Of a DNA stretch of 64,000 nucleotides, positions 28,560-38,125 are shown one piece after another (positions within the stretch are counted from its first letter, which is position 1; every line of letters begins with the position of its first letter). The position numbers and the translations under genes were made by a program. Below the pieces are notes generated by a model. It ran no database searches. It was not told the DNA's origin and saw nothing but the letters and a program-made list of their open reading frames with translations. Source of the DNA: Pantoea rwandensis (GTDB lineage Bacteria > Pseudomonadota > Gammaproteobacteria > Enterobacterales > Enterobacteriaceae); contig NZ_CP009454.1 of the NCBI RefSeq assembly GCF_000759475.1, forward strand, positions 3,162,001 through 3,226,000. Direction: 5' to 3'.

Positions 28560-30764
28560 TTAGAAATCGTAGCTCATGGAGACTTTCAAGGTGCGAGGAT
28601 CGCCCTGGTAAATGTAGGTGCCGTAGCTTTCTACGCTTGACCAGTACTTCTCATTGGTGACGTTATCAACGCCCACGCGCCAGACCATATCATGGTCGTT
28701 CAGCTTGGTGCGGTAACGCACACCGAGATCCAGCGTGGTGTAACTATCCAGCGACTTGGTGTTCTGCGCATCGGCATACTGTGAGCCTGAATGGTTAACA
28801 TAAGCCGTGGCTGTTAAGCCATCCACCGGTTTGATGTCGTATTCGGCACCCAGAACAAAGTAGTAACGAGGAACGCCAATCGCCTGTTTGCCATTCAATG
28901 TGCCGTTAGCAGATTCGGTGATCTGTGCATCCAGCCAGGTGGCACTGCCGTTCAGACGGAAACCTAAAACCGGTTCGCCAAACAGATTCAGCTCAACCCC
29001 GCGGTTACGTTGCTCGCCGTTCAGCGCATAAACATTATCGCTGTTAGTGATCGCGTTAGGTTTGCGGATATCAAACAGTGACAGCGCTCCACCAACACGA
29101 TCAAAGTCAACCTTCACGCCCACTTCATTCTGCTTAGAGTGCGCGATCCCGGTGGTTTTACCGTAGTTGGCGGCGGTATTTGGCGCCGCGCTACCCGGTT
29201 GCAGGGCTTCGGTGTGGTTGGCATAGAAAGAAACCTCTTTCCATGGCTTATACACCACGCCGTAAGTTGGCATCCAGCGGCTGGCATCAAAGCGAGAATC
29301 GGTATCTTCCGCACCTGAGTTGTTATCGTAGCTACGTACCACGACTTTCTGATGACGAGCACCGGCAGTGAACAATACGGTGTCATCAAAGAAGCCTAAG
29401 GTATCGCTCAGCAGATAACCCTGAGTACGCGTGCGGCCCGTGGTCAGCGGATCGTGGTAATCACCACTACCTGAGGTCGTTTCCGGGACAGCAGTGGTCG
29501 GGGTGTTATAAATATTGGTGTCTACTGACGCTGCGCCATAACGCCACGCCGTTTTATTCGCCTGAGTGACAGCAGAATAACCAAAGTTAACTTTGTGGGT
29601 GACAAATCCGGTGGTGAAGTTACCGCGAATACCCGTCATGCCACTGAAAGCATCGCTGATACGGTTGGTATCTAAGCGGCCATACTGCGCATCGCCGCTG
29701 GCATCGGAGACCGCCGGGCTGGCATACAGGCCAATTTCATGGGAGTGCTGAGCACCCACCGCACCGTACCAGGTCCAGCTATCGGTTAAATCATACTCGG
29801 CCTTCGCCATACCGAATTCACTCTCGATATTGCTGTAGACCCAATGCTGGCTGGTGTTATGCGTGGCAGCTGTGGGGGCAGGAATGAAGTCTAGCCCACT
29901 CACGTTGACGCCGATACGGTCACCGTGGAAGGTCTGTTTCTGGTAGCCGACGTCCAGTGAGGTACGCAGGCGATCGCCACGGAAATCCAGGCCAAGTGAA
30001 GCGGCAGTGGTGCGGCGTTTAGCGCCATGCACTGCGGTCTCACCTTCACGATCCAGTACATTGACGCGAACGCCAAATTGATTGTTATCACCAAAACGAC
30101 GTCCGGCATCAACCGATCCGCCCACCTGAGAAGACGACGTGTAATCCAGGCCGACACGCGCCATTGGCGTATCTTCCGCGTGTTTTGGCTCAAGGTTGAT
30201 CATGCCGCCAACGCCTGACGTTGCCGCACCGTTAACCAGTGAGTTAGCGCCTTTAAACACTTCCACGCGATCAATCAATTGGGTATCGATGACCTGACGC
30301 GGCACGACACCTGGCAGTCCGCCATAGGTCATGTCATCGCCATCCAGCTCAAAACCACGAATGCGATAGGTTTCAGCGTAGTTGCCGTAACCCTGAACGT
30401 TCTGCACGCTGGCATCATTACGCACGACGTCAGCGATGGTTTTCGCCTGCTGATCCTGAATCATTTTCGAGGTAAAGCCGATGACGTTAAACGGCACGTC
30501 CATGGCATTCTGCTCACCCAGCATGCCGAGGCGGCCGCCGTGGGCAATTTGCCCGTCAAGGTATGCGGGCACTAAATCATTGCCGCCGGATTTGAAATCA
30601 GCTTGTGGCGTCGCGGTCACGGTCAGCGTCTGCTGTTCATTTTTGGCCGCGGTTGAAGACGTTGTGGTGTTGGTGGTAGCAGCCATCACTGGCAAACAAC
30701 CGGCACTGACCAGAACAGCAAGCAGCGTCGGTTTCAGTCCGGGATTGAAAGGCGAAGTACGCAT
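28560..30764 (-). CDS. TonB-dependent siderophore receptor
   Basis: 734 residues starting MRTSPFNPGLKPTLLAVLVS with a signal peptide ending near VMAA. The plug domain is recognisable (IADVVRNDASVQNVQGYGNY, then YRIRGFELDGD and VEVFKGANSLVNG), followed by a beta barrel ending in the aromatic C-terminal Phe (KVSMSYDF). This is the layout of ferric-siderophore outer-membrane receptors. The exact ligand cannot be told; the sequence has the feel of the hydroxamate/catecholate TIGR01783-type group. It is transcribed alone, with a Fur-like box just upstream, so iron repression is expected. Confidence 0.88.
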   Translation of the reverse strand: MRTSPFNPGLKPTLLAVLVSAGCLPVMAATTNTTTSSTAAKNEQQTLTVTATPQADFKSGGNDLVPAYLDGQIAHGGRLGMLGEQNAMDVPFNVIGFTSKMIQDQQAKTIADVVRNDASVQNVQGYGNYAETYRIRGFELDGDDMTYGGLPGVVPRQVIDTQLIDRVEVFKGANSLVNGAATSGVGGMINLEPKHAEDTPMARVGLDYTSSSQVGGSVDAGRRFGDNNQFGVRVNVLDREGETAVHGAKRRTTAASLGLDFRGDRLRTSLDVGYQKQTFHGDRIGVNVSGLDFIPAPTAATHNTSQHWVYSNIESEFGMAKAEYDLTDSWTWYGAVGAQHSHEIGLYASPAVSDASGDAQYGRLDTNRISDAFSGMTGIRGNFTTGFVTHKVNFGYSAVTQANKTAWRYGAASVDTNIYNTPTTAVPETTSGSGDYHDPLTTGRTRTQGYLLSDTLGFFDDTVLFTAGARHQKVVVRSYDNNSGAEDTDSRFDASRWMPTYGVVYKPWKEVSFYANHTEALQPGSAAPNTAANYGKTTGIAHSKQNEVGVKVDFDRVGGALSLFDIRKPNAITNSDNVYALNGEQRNRGVELNLFGEPVLGFRLNGSATWLDAQITESANGTLNGKQAIGVPRYYFVLGAEYDIKPVDGLTATAYVNHSGSQYADAQNTKSLDSYTTLDLGVRYRTKLNDHDMVWRVGVDNVTNEKYWSSVESYGTYIYQGDPRTLKVSMSYDF

Positions 30765-30787
30765 GGATATCCCCTGATGCGAAATAT

Positions 30788-30806
30788 ATTGATAATCATT
30801 TTTATT
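30788..30806 (-). promoter_or_regulatory. Fur-like box upstream of the siderophore receptor
   Basis: ATTGATAATCATTTTTATT, read on the minus strand as AATAAAAATGATTATCAAT, resembles the GATAATGATAATCATTATC consensus over most positions. It ends 24 bp before the receptor start. The 180 bp beyond it show no gene. Confidence 0.8.
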
Positions 30807-30989
30807 ACGGTTTGCGATTATGCGGAGTGCCAATGCGAAAGCAAGTAAAATCGCTGAACTTACTCAACTAAACGTGGTCGGATGCGCTTCTTTGTTAAGA
30901 AAGCGAAAACACTGGGCGGTAATTGCACTTACCACTGTGATTTCACTCAGGATGTATAAGGATTTAAGGCCGGGGAAAATGAGAGTGCA

Positions 30990-31083
30990 GCGGCTTAGTT
31001 AATTGAAACCGCTGTCAGTCGGTGAATTTGGGCGTCGCGGCTTCGTTGATTGAAACCGCTGACAGTTGGGTGATTCAGGCGTC
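30990..31083. repeat. Tandem 47-bp direct repeat covering the 3' end of apeR
   Basis: Two adjacent 47-bp copies (30990-31036 and 31037-31083) start GCGGCTT and end GGCGTC, with about 83% identity. The second contains the stop and last codons of apeR, so the other copy is a duplicated gene tail. Each also contains an internal inverted repeat (GCGG...ccgc). Confidence 0.8.
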
Positions 31084-32310
31084 GCGCCAGCGTTTAAACA
31101 CCAGCGAGGTGTTGATACCACCGAAGGCAAAGTTGTTGGATTGAATATAATCGGTATCAATCGAGCGTGATTCGCCAATGATGTAGTCAAGATCGCCGCA
31201 CTCTGCGGCGGGCTGCGTCAGATTCAGCGTGGGCGCAAACCACCCTTCTCGCATCATCTCAATGCTCATCCAGGCTTCCAACGCGCCGCAAGCACCGAGC
31301 GTGTGACCAAAGTAACTTTTCAGCGATGAAATCGGCGTGTCATTGCCAAAAATTGCCGCCGTCGCCTGACTTTCCGCGATATCGCCCCGGTCAGTCGCCG
31401 TGCCATGGGCATTGATATAGCCAATCTGCTCCGGCGTGACGCCCGCCGTTTTCAGCGCGCGTTCGATGCAAATCTGCATGGTTTCACGCTGCGGCTGGGT
31501 AATATGTGCCGCATCACAGTTGGTGTGGAACCCCACCAGTTCGGCGAAAATCGTCGCGCCGCGTGCCTGGGCATGCTCCAGTGATTCAAGGATCAATGTT
31601 CCCGCCCCCTCGCCAATCACCAACCCATCGCGCTGTTGATCAAAAGGTGACGGCGATGAATGCGGTGCATCGTTGCGTTGACTGGTGGCAAACAGCGTGT
31701 CAAACACCGCCGCTTCGGAAGGACACAGTTCTTCCGCACCGCCTGCCACCATCACGGTTTGATATCCATGGCGGATCGCTTCCCACGCATAGCCGATCGC
31801 CTGGCTGCCTGAGGTGCAGGCGCTGGAAGTCGGGATCACACGGCCGCGCAGGCCAAAGAACAGCCCGGCGTTCACCGCCGTGGTATGCGGCATCATCTGC
31901 ACATAGGTGGTGCCGGTAATGTTATTGGTGTGCTTTTCCGTCAGCATGGTGGCAAATTCACTGACCGGGCCGGTGCTGCCAGTCGATGAACCATAGGCAA
32001 TGCCGGTTTCTCCGCTGGTCAGCACCGGGTGATCGATCAAGCCGGCCTGTTCCAGCGCCAGCTCGGTGGCGCGCGTTGCCATTAACGAAACACGCCCCAT
32101 GGAACGAATGCGTTTACGCGTGTAGTGCGCAGGCAGTTCGAAATTATCTACCGGGGCACCAAGCAAGGTGTGCAATCCGTCGTAAATTTGCCACTCCGGC
32201 ATTTTCCGCACCGCGTTTTGCCCCTGCTTGATGCGAGCGGCCACCGCGGGCCAGTTTTCGCCAAAGGCGGTGACGCCACCCATGCCCGTAACCACGACTC
32301 GCTGCATCAC
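31075..32310 (-). CDS. apeR: Aryl polyene ketosynthase ApeR (FabF-like)
   Basis: 411 residues, beta-ketoacyl-ACP synthase II type. The active-site Cys is in IPTSSACTSGSQAIGYAWEA; the two histidines are in INAHGTATDRGD and SYFGHTLGACGALEAW. In E. coli aryl polyene clusters the last gene, apeR, encodes a second ketosynthase thought to act in early chain formation. It is the 3' gene of the operon and overlaps apeQ by 4 bp. Gene order C to R matches the described cluster letter for letter, which supports the symbol. Confidence 0.85.
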   Translation of the reverse strand: MMQRVVVTGMGGVTAFGENWPAVAARIKQGQNAVRKMPEWQIYDGLHTLLGAPVDNFELPAHYTRKRIRSMGRVSLMATRATELALEQAGLIDHPVLTSGETGIAYGSSTGSTGPVSEFATMLTEKHTNNITGTTYVQMMPHTTAVNAGLFFGLRGRVIPTSSACTSGSQAIGYAWEAIRHGYQTVMVAGGAEELCPSEAAVFDTLFATSQRNDAPHSSPSPFDQQRDGLVIGEGAGTLILESLEHAQARGATIFAELVGFHTNCDAAHITQPQRETMQICIERALKTAGVTPEQIGYINAHGTATDRGDIAESQATAAIFGNDTPISSLKSYFGHTLGACGALEAWMSIEMMREGWFAPTLNLTQPAAECGDLDYIIGESRSIDTDYIQSNNFAFGGINTSLVFKRWRDA

Positions 32311-33038
32311 AGCATACCTCCGTTGATTGAAATCACCTGACGCGTAACGTAGCCCGCAATATCCGACAGCAAATAGCTGGCCAGTCCGGCAACTTCCTCA
32401 GCCGCCCCCATGCGCTTCATAGGAATGATCTTCAGCGCTTCGTCGATCACCATCGGCTCCAGTTCCGTCATGCCGGTGTCAATCAAACCTGGCGCGATAC
32501 AGTTCACGGTGATTTTGCGTTTTGCTAACTCGATTGCCAGCGCTTTGGTGGCACCAATGATCCCCGCTTTGGCCGCGCTGTAATTCACCTGGCCGCGATT
32601 GCCCATGATTCCGGACACCGAGGATAAGGTGACGATTCGGCCGCCTTGACGCAGACCAATCATCGGCATCACACAGGGATGAATCACGTTGTAGAAGCTG
32701 TCGAGGTTGGTGTGGATTACGCTGTCCCACTCATCTTCGGTCAGGGCCGGGAAAGCGCCGTCACGCGTGATACCGGCATTGTTCACTACGCCGTAATAGG
32801 CGCCGTGTTCGGCGATATCGTTTTCAATTGCGGTGCGCGTGGCCTCGCGCTCGGACACATCAAACTGCAGAGTGCGCCCCACTCCGCCCGCATTCGTGAT
32901 GTCCGCCAGCGTCTGTTGTGCACCTACTGCATCACGGTGGTAATGCACCACCACGTTGAAACCATCCTGCGCCAGGCGAAGCGCAATCGCGCGGCCAATC
33001 CCTTTACTGGCGCCGGTCACTAATACGCTGCGCGTCAT
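32307..33038 (-). CDS. apeQ: Aryl polyene 3-ketoacyl-ACP reductase ApeQ (FabG-like)
   Basis: 243 residues, short-chain dehydrogenase/reductase. VLVTGASKGIGRAIALRLAQ is the NADP-binding glycine motif; NNAGITRDGAF and YSAAKAGIIGATKALAIELA give the catalytic Asn, Tyr and Lys. The ending YVTRQVISINGGML is the usual FabG close. It reduces the beta-keto group after each extension cycle. It overlaps apeP upstream and apeR downstream by 4 bp each, so translation is coupled. Confidence 0.88.
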   Translation of the reverse strand: MTRSVLVTGASKGIGRAIALRLAQDGFNVVVHYHRDAVGAQQTLADITNAGGVGRTLQFDVSEREATRTAIENDIAEHGAYYGVVNNAGITRDGAFPALTEDEWDSVIHTNLDSFYNVIHPCVMPMIGLRQGGRIVTLSSVSGIMGNRGQVNYSAAKAGIIGATKALAIELAKRKITVNCIAPGLIDTGMTELEPMVIDEALKIIPMKRMGAAEEVAGLASYLLSDIAGYVTRQVISINGGML

Positions 33039-33508
33039 GGCTGCATCCCTTGTTGTAATTGATTAAGTTCCTGTTCATCCGGCTGATAGGTATTCAGCCG
33101 ACCGCTGGCAAGGACCGCATCCTGAATGCGGATCTCGCCTTCGAAGCTACCGAGCTTGTCATCACGCATCAGCAGATGCATCTCCACCCGCAGCGTGCTG
33201 TCTGCGGCAAAGGTGGCAGCAGCGGCACGATAGCCGCGTCCACCCAGTAACATGCCGGGGCGGATATCCCGATCGCCGCGCTGTCGGGCATGAAAGCCTG
33301 ACCAGACGCCAACGGTCTGCGCCATGATCTCGACGCCAAACCACGCGGGCAGTTCGCCCTGCGCATTAAGAAACGGAGCGAGTACGCCCTGGTGGTTGAT
33401 GGTCACTTCACACACCACGCTCTCGTTGCTGACCTGAATCACGCGATCCAGCAGCAGCATCGGTGCACGGTGCGGCAGATAGTCGCCCACCGGCAGAAAA
33501 TCAGTCAT
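33035..33508 (-). CDS. apeP: Aryl polyene dehydratase partner ApeP (hot-dog fold)
   Basis: 157 residues, hot-dog fold related to FabA/FabZ. PHRAPMLLLDRVIQVSNESV is the opening block, and PAWFGVEIMAQTVGVWSG contains the Glu-bearing helix (VEIMAQ). The GHFP histidine segment of FabZ is replaced by GELP, so the usual catalytic His seems to be missing. In E. coli ApeI and ApeP form a heterocomplex; this suggests ApeP relies on ApeI for His. It overlaps apeO by 8 bp. Confidence 0.8.
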   Translation of the reverse strand: MTDFLPVGDYLPHRAPMLLLDRVIQVSNESVVCEVTINHQGVLAPFLNAQGELPAWFGVEIMAQTVGVWSGFHARQRGDRDIRPGMLLGGRGYRAAAATFAADSTLRVEMHLLMRDDKLGSFEGEIRIQDAVLASGRLNTYQPDEQELNQLQQGMQP

Positions 33509-34658
33509 GAGGCTTTCCTACAATCAGGCAGGTGTTGTTCCCGCCAAAAGCAAAAGAGTTTGAGGCGATGATGGGACGCGCCAGCGGCTGTGGCAAAGTC
33601 AGCAGTCCGCAAACCGGCAGCGTGCTATCCAGGGTAGTGGCGCTAAAATCCTGCGCCGGTAACGCCAGATTCTGCTGCACGATAAGTGCCGCCAGCGCCG
33701 CCTCGGTCGCACCCGCCGCGCCGAGCGTATGGCCCGTTAGGTGCTTAGTGGAACTACAAGGCACGCTATCGCCAAACAAGCGATGAACCACGCCCGACTC
33801 GACCTGATCGTTGAGTGGCGTCGCGGTGCCGTGCAAATTAATGTAGCCGATATCCTGCGGCTGCAATTCGGCCTGCTTCAGCGCCATCTTCATCGCTTGC
33901 TCGGCGCCAATGCCTTCAGGATGCGGAGCCGACATATGCCAGGCGTCTGATGATTCACCCGCACCAAGCAGCGCCAGCGGCTGAGGCTCACGCGTGAGCA
34001 GCAGCAGCGCCCCCGCTTCACCGATAGAAATACCGTCACGTTCTGCACTGAACGGCGCACACTGACGCTCGGATAACGAATCCAGGCTGGCAAAGCCGTT
34101 AATTGGCATGCGGCTCAATGAATCCGCACCGCCCACCAGCGCCACATCCACCAGACCGGCCTCAATCAAGCGCTGTCCGCTGATTAACGCGCGGGCGCTG
34201 GAGGAACAGGCAGTAGAAATTGTGTACGCCGGGCCATCCAGTTCAAGATAGTGCGTCAGGAAGCGCGACGGATCACCCAACTCTTGCATGCGGTAATCGT
34301 AACCCGGCAAGCCTCCGTCGACTTGACGATCGCCCTCGTCCACCCCTGACGTGCTGGTGCCCAGCACCACCGCCACGCGCTCACGACCAAACCGGGCAAT
34401 CGCCGCATCCACGGCCGGACGGATCTGCGCCAGTGCCGCCAGCAGCAGCTGATTATTGCGCGTGTTATGCGCGGCAAGTGCGTCGGGCACTGACGGCAAT
34501 TCGCCCGGCACCTCGCCCAGCCAAGAGGTTTTACCTTGCTGCAACCAGCCTTCGCGCGGCTGCATACCGGGGGCATGGCCTGACGTCAGCTGCGCGGCAA
34601 TCTGCTCCAGTGAGTTGCCGAGCGCATTCACCATGCCAAACGCCGAAATGTAGATCAT
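33501..34658 (-). CDS. apeO: Aryl polyene ketosynthase ApeO
   Basis: 385 residues, FabF-like condensing enzyme. YTISTACSSSARALISGQRL has the active-site Cys; INLHGTATPLND and KHLTGHTLGAAGATEAALAA carry the two His residues. In E. coli the ketosynthase ApeO works as a heterodimer with the chain-length factor ApeC, which lacks the Cys; ApeC is present at the start of this operon. It builds the conjugated polyene chain. It overlaps apeN by 4 bp and apeP by 8 bp. Confidence 0.87.
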   Translation of the reverse strand: MIYISAFGMVNALGNSLEQIAAQLTSGHAPGMQPREGWLQQGKTSWLGEVPGELPSVPDALAAHNTRNNQLLLAALAQIRPAVDAAIARFGRERVAVVLGTSTSGVDEGDRQVDGGLPGYDYRMQELGDPSRFLTHYLELDGPAYTISTACSSSARALISGQRLIEAGLVDVALVGGADSLSRMPINGFASLDSLSERQCAPFSAERDGISIGEAGALLLLTREPQPLALLGAGESSDAWHMSAPHPEGIGAEQAMKMALKQAELQPQDIGYINLHGTATPLNDQVESGVVHRLFGDSVPCSSTKHLTGHTLGAAGATEAALAALIVQQNLALPAQDFSATTLDSTLPVCGLLTLPQPLARPIIASNSFAFGGNNTCLIVGKPHD

Positions 34659-35230
34659 GAGGATGCGTCCAGATGCTGGATTTGAATTTGATAACCGAAT
34701 GCGCGTTGGTCGATGCTGATGGGTTCACGCACGGTTCCCCGTTGCAGATAGCGAATCAACGTCACTACGTTACCGGCAGGATCGCGCAACTCACGACGAT
34801 CGCCATCGTCGATCAACTGCCAGCCTGGCGGCAACTGTGGCTGCCATGCACTCAGCGGCCAGTGGCTCAGCATGACATCCGCCAGCACCTGGCTGGCGGG
34901 CGGCATTTCGGGCAGCGCCATCATCTGCTGCGTATGAATCCCGTTTTTATCATAGGTCACGCGGAACAAGCGAATGCCCAGTGAGGACAATCCCGCCAGG
35001 CTGATTTGCTGTGAATCGGCGCTTAACAGCACCAGCAGTGACTGGGTTTTACCTTTGGCGTGGCCGGTCAGCAGTTGCTGCTGCTGAAACGCGGGTGAAA
35101 TGCCTGGCGCAGGTAACGTGACGCGCACGCCCGGTTTCAGCCACGCGGTGGGCCGATTGGATGCGCTATCATGCTGTGCGCAACTGCTCAACAGCAGACT
35201 CAGCATCAACAACAAAGCACCTGTTTTCAT
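34655..35230 (-). CDS. apeN: Aryl polyene lipoprotein ApeN (DUF3261)
   Basis: 191 residues. The start at 35230 gives a lipoprotein signal MKTGALLLMLSLLLSSCAQH with the lipidated Cys at residue 17; the longer upstream frame spoils this. DUF3261-type lipoproteins are regular members of aryl polyene clusters and probably help place the polyene lipid in the outer membrane. The ATG overlaps the apeM stop (ATGA), and the 3' end overlaps apeO. Confidence 0.8.
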   Translation of the reverse strand: MKTGALLLMLSLLLSSCAQHDSASNRPTAWLKPGVRVTLPAPGISPAFQQQQLLTGHAKGKTQSLLVLLSADSQQISLAGLSSLGIRLFRVTYDKNGIHTQQMMALPEMPPASQVLADVMLSHWPLSAWQPQLPPGWQLIDDGDRRELRDPAGNVVTLIRYLQRGTVREPISIDQRAFGYQIQIQHLDASS

Positions 35231-37548
35231 CGTTGCTTCCTTTTCCCTGGGGCCAGCGCCAGAGGGGCCAGCAAGAATGCACAAAAGATCCCGCTGCACA
35301 GCACCGTGCCAAAACCACTGATCGCCGCCGTGCTGCTGAACACCAGCATGCCCAACGTCAGCAGTGTGGTCATCATCGCCAGCGTGACGGCCAGCATTGA
35401 GGTCAGTGGCGTACCGCGCGGATTACTGAAGAACAACGTGTAGTTGATGCCGATGCCGAGCACCAGAATCAGCGCCAGTAAGGCGAATAAGTTCAGGCTG
35501 GCACCAATCCAGCCTAACGTCGCCAGCGCCGCAGCCAGCGACAGCCAGGAAGGCAACGCGCTGCGCAAACCTGCTTGCAAACCCAGCCGTACGATATAAC
35601 TGACGGTAATCAGCAGCAGCGCGAGTGCCAACAGGCCACTCAGCAGCGTACGCCAGAAGCGGAACAGCTCATCGTAGCTGGCTTTGCGATCGACCCAGCT
35701 TACGCCCGCCTGCTGCGTGGCTAAGTCCAGTAACGCCGCACTGTTTTTCACGCCATTGACCGGCACCAGCACGCTACTGCGTCCATCTGGTAACGACAGC
35801 CACAGCAAACGCCAGCCTTCGCTGAGCGGACTCGCCAGCCAGTTATCGGCTTTGACTGGCATCGCCGTTAAGTCGGCATGGGTTAACGTGATGCCTGCCT
35901 GTGTTAACCGCGCCAGGATAGTTGGCGCGGCCTGCTGCAACAGCTGAAGATCCTGCTGTTGCTGATCCAGCGAATTAAGCGGCAATACGCGATAACCCGC
36001 CATCCAACCTTGCTGCTGCGCCAGTTGCAGCTTTGGTGTTAATTCGCTGAGACGCTGCAATGCCTGCTGTTCGTTATCACCCCATACCACAAACCAGGTT
36101 TGATCGGCCTGCTGCCCCGTGAGCTGTGCCAGTTGGCGATCCTGCGCCAGCAGTTTCGCGGGAGCGCTCTGCAGATGGGCAATATCGTCATCGACATGCA
36201 GTTGCAGGATACCGCTCAATGCATAGAGCGCCACCAGAAGTGGCAATCCGACTTTTAACAGCGTGTTGCGGCGCCATGCCGCTAACCAGCGCGCCAGCCA
36301 CACCATGCCGGGGATGGGGCGCACCGGCAGGCCGCGCACCAGCCATGGATAAAAACAGATCACCGTCAGGCAAGAGGCACTTAACCCGCTGGCGGCAAAC
36401 ACCGCCAGCTGGCGCAAACCGGGGAACGGTGCCAGCAACATCAGCAGCCAGGCAATCGCCGTGGTGCCCAGTGCCAGCAGTAAAGTGGCCCGCACCTTGT
36501 GCAGGCTTTGCCATGGCGTGGATTGTTCGCCGTGTACCATGCGTTCCGTCAGATAGTACAAGGTATAATCGGCAGAGATGCCGACAATGCTGAGGCTCAT
36601 CACTAACGTCGTGAGATGCAGCTCACCAAAACAGATCAAGGTCAGCACCGTACCCGCCATCGCGCCTATCGCCACCGAGAGCGCACACAGCGCCAGGGGC
36701 CGCAGCGAGCGAAACACCAGCCACACCAGCAGCAGCAAGCCGGCCAGTGTGACGCTGCCGAGCGTTTCGACATCATGCTGCGCGCGCTGGCTGGCATCAT
36801 CGCTAAACAGCACTGTGCCACGCGTTAACAGCTGGGCATCTGGCCAGCGCGTTTTTAACTGCTGTTCAAGCTGATTGAGGGCGGTCACCAACTGATGACT
36901 TTGCTGAATGCTAAAGGCGTTGCTCGCCAGTTCACCGTGCAGGAAATACCAGCGGCGCTGCTGGGCGTCATTCACGGTTAACCAGCCGTTATGCAGCACC
37001 ATTTTGCTGGCATTCTGCTGCAGTGCCAGCTGCGCGCCACGCACCAGCATCAGCGGGTCGTTTTGAATTTCTTTACTGCTCACACCGGCAAACGCTGAGA
37101 ACAGTTGCGCCAGAATCCAGTCGGCTTGTGCCGTACCGCCGTTTTGCAGGCGTGCGCGCGTCAACGGATCGATCAGGCCGTTACGATGCTGGAAGGCGTA
37201 AGTGCCCCAACGCTGCATCTGGTCATCATCCAGCGCACCGCTAACCTGTTTCAGCATCGGCAGCGCCTGAAGCTGCGCTTGCCACCACTCTGCCACTTCA
37301 TCGCCATGCGCATCATCGGCGCTCACCAGCCACACCAGTTGGCGATCCAGCCGCTGCATAAAGCCTTGCTGGATCTCAGCGGGTGCTTGACCCAGATTTT
37401 GTTGCGGCAATAAAGCCAGCACGCTGCTGTTCAGCTGGCTGCGCGGCAACAGGATGGCCAGTGCCACCGCCAATGCCAGACATACCGCCAGCCACAGCAG
37501 CGCAGCGGTTTTCTCACTGCGCTGGGGCAAAACGTGCTCGCTCTTCAT
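35227..37548 (-). CDS. apeM: Aryl polyene MMPL-family exporter ApeM
   Basis: 773 residues with two sets of about six membrane helices, each after a large extracytoplasmic loop, as in the MMPL/RND superfamily. Segments such as MSLSIVGISADYTLYYLTER (helix-4 Asp-Tyr pair of MMPL proteins) and ILVLGIGINYTLFFSN in the second half are visible. The likely job is moving the finished aryl polyene lipid out of the inner membrane toward LolA-like ApeL. It overlaps apeL by 35 bp. Confidence 0.85.
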   Translation of the reverse strand: MKSEHVLPQRSEKTAALLWLAVCLALAVALAILLPRSQLNSSVLALLPQQNLGQAPAEIQQGFMQRLDRQLVWLVSADDAHGDEVAEWWQAQLQALPMLKQVSGALDDDQMQRWGTYAFQHRNGLIDPLTRARLQNGGTAQADWILAQLFSAFAGVSSKEIQNDPLMLVRGAQLALQQNASKMVLHNGWLTVNDAQQRRWYFLHGELASNAFSIQQSHQLVTALNQLEQQLKTRWPDAQLLTRGTVLFSDDASQRAQHDVETLGSVTLAGLLLLVWLVFRSLRPLALCALSVAIGAMAGTVLTLICFGELHLTTLVMSLSIVGISADYTLYYLTERMVHGEQSTPWQSLHKVRATLLLALGTTAIAWLLMLLAPFPGLRQLAVFAASGLSASCLTVICFYPWLVRGLPVRPIPGMVWLARWLAAWRRNTLLKVGLPLLVALYALSGILQLHVDDDIAHLQSAPAKLLAQDRQLAQLTGQQADQTWFVVWGDNEQQALQRLSELTPKLQLAQQQGWMAGYRVLPLNSLDQQQQDLQLLQQAAPTILARLTQAGITLTHADLTAMPVKADNWLASPLSEGWRLLWLSLPDGRSSVLVPVNGVKNSAALLDLATQQAGVSWVDRKASYDELFRFWRTLLSGLLALALLLITVSYIVRLGLQAGLRSALPSWLSLAAALATLGWIGASLNLFALLALILVLGIGINYTLFFSNPRGTPLTSMLAVTLAMMTTLLTLGMLVFSSTAAISGFGTVLCSGIFCAFLLAPLALAPGKRKQR

Positions 37549-38125
37549 CAGTCAGTTGTTTCGGCTCGGTGCGGGTGTCACTTAAAGTGATGGCGGTTTT
37601 ATCGCCCTGCTTATCATCCAGCGTAATGCTGTTAAGGAAGGCTGCGCCCTGCAGATCGATGCGATTGAAGATTTTGTTCAGCGGTGCCGCCTTCGGCGTC
37701 AGGCTGAGCTGCCACTGGTCATTCCCTTTATCGTGGAAATCGAGTTCAAAATTCTCGCGCAGCACCTTTTCGTCGGCCTGGAACAAGGCGCGCAGCAGAT
37801 GATTGAACTGAAACATCTGTGGATTGCTGTCGGCGGTGATCACCTGCGGCAGCTGACCGCTCATGCTCTGAACCATCCGCTTATCATCAAGAATCAAAGT
37901 CATCACAAACGGCGTGGCCTGATGCCACCACAAACCTTGTTGCTGGGCGATTAATAACTGGCCACGCGACACCAGCAGCTGCGACATACCAGAAATGGTG
38001 CGCACCTGCTCGAAGTTGGCGCGGATTACCGGCTGGCTGGCAAAACGCTGCTGCAGCTGATCCAACGTGATGGCCTGTGCACTGGCACACAGCAACGTCA
38101 GCATCAGACAAAGAGTTCTGATCAC
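37514..38125 (-). CDS. apeL: LolA-like outer-membrane carrier protein ApeL
   Basis: 203 residues with a signal peptide (MIRTLCLMLTLLCASAQA). The mature part reads like LolA: ITLDQLQQRFASQPVIRANF, then EQVRTISGMSQLLVSRGQLL and LWWHQATPFVMTLILDD. It probably carries the polyene lipid across the periplasm, in the way LolA carries lipoproteins. It overlaps apeK by 4 bp and apeM by 35 bp. Not the housekeeping lolA, which lies elsewhere in enterobacteria. Confidence 0.84.
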   Translation of the reverse strand: MIRTLCLMLTLLCASAQAITLDQLQQRFASQPVIRANFEQVRTISGMSQLLVSRGQLLIAQQQGLWWHQATPFVMTLILDDKRMVQSMSGQLPQVITADSNPQMFQFNHLLRALFQADEKVLRENFELDFHDKGNDQWQLSLTPKAAPLNKIFNRIDLQGAAFLNSITLDDKQGDKTAITLSDTRTEPKQLTDEERARFAPAQ

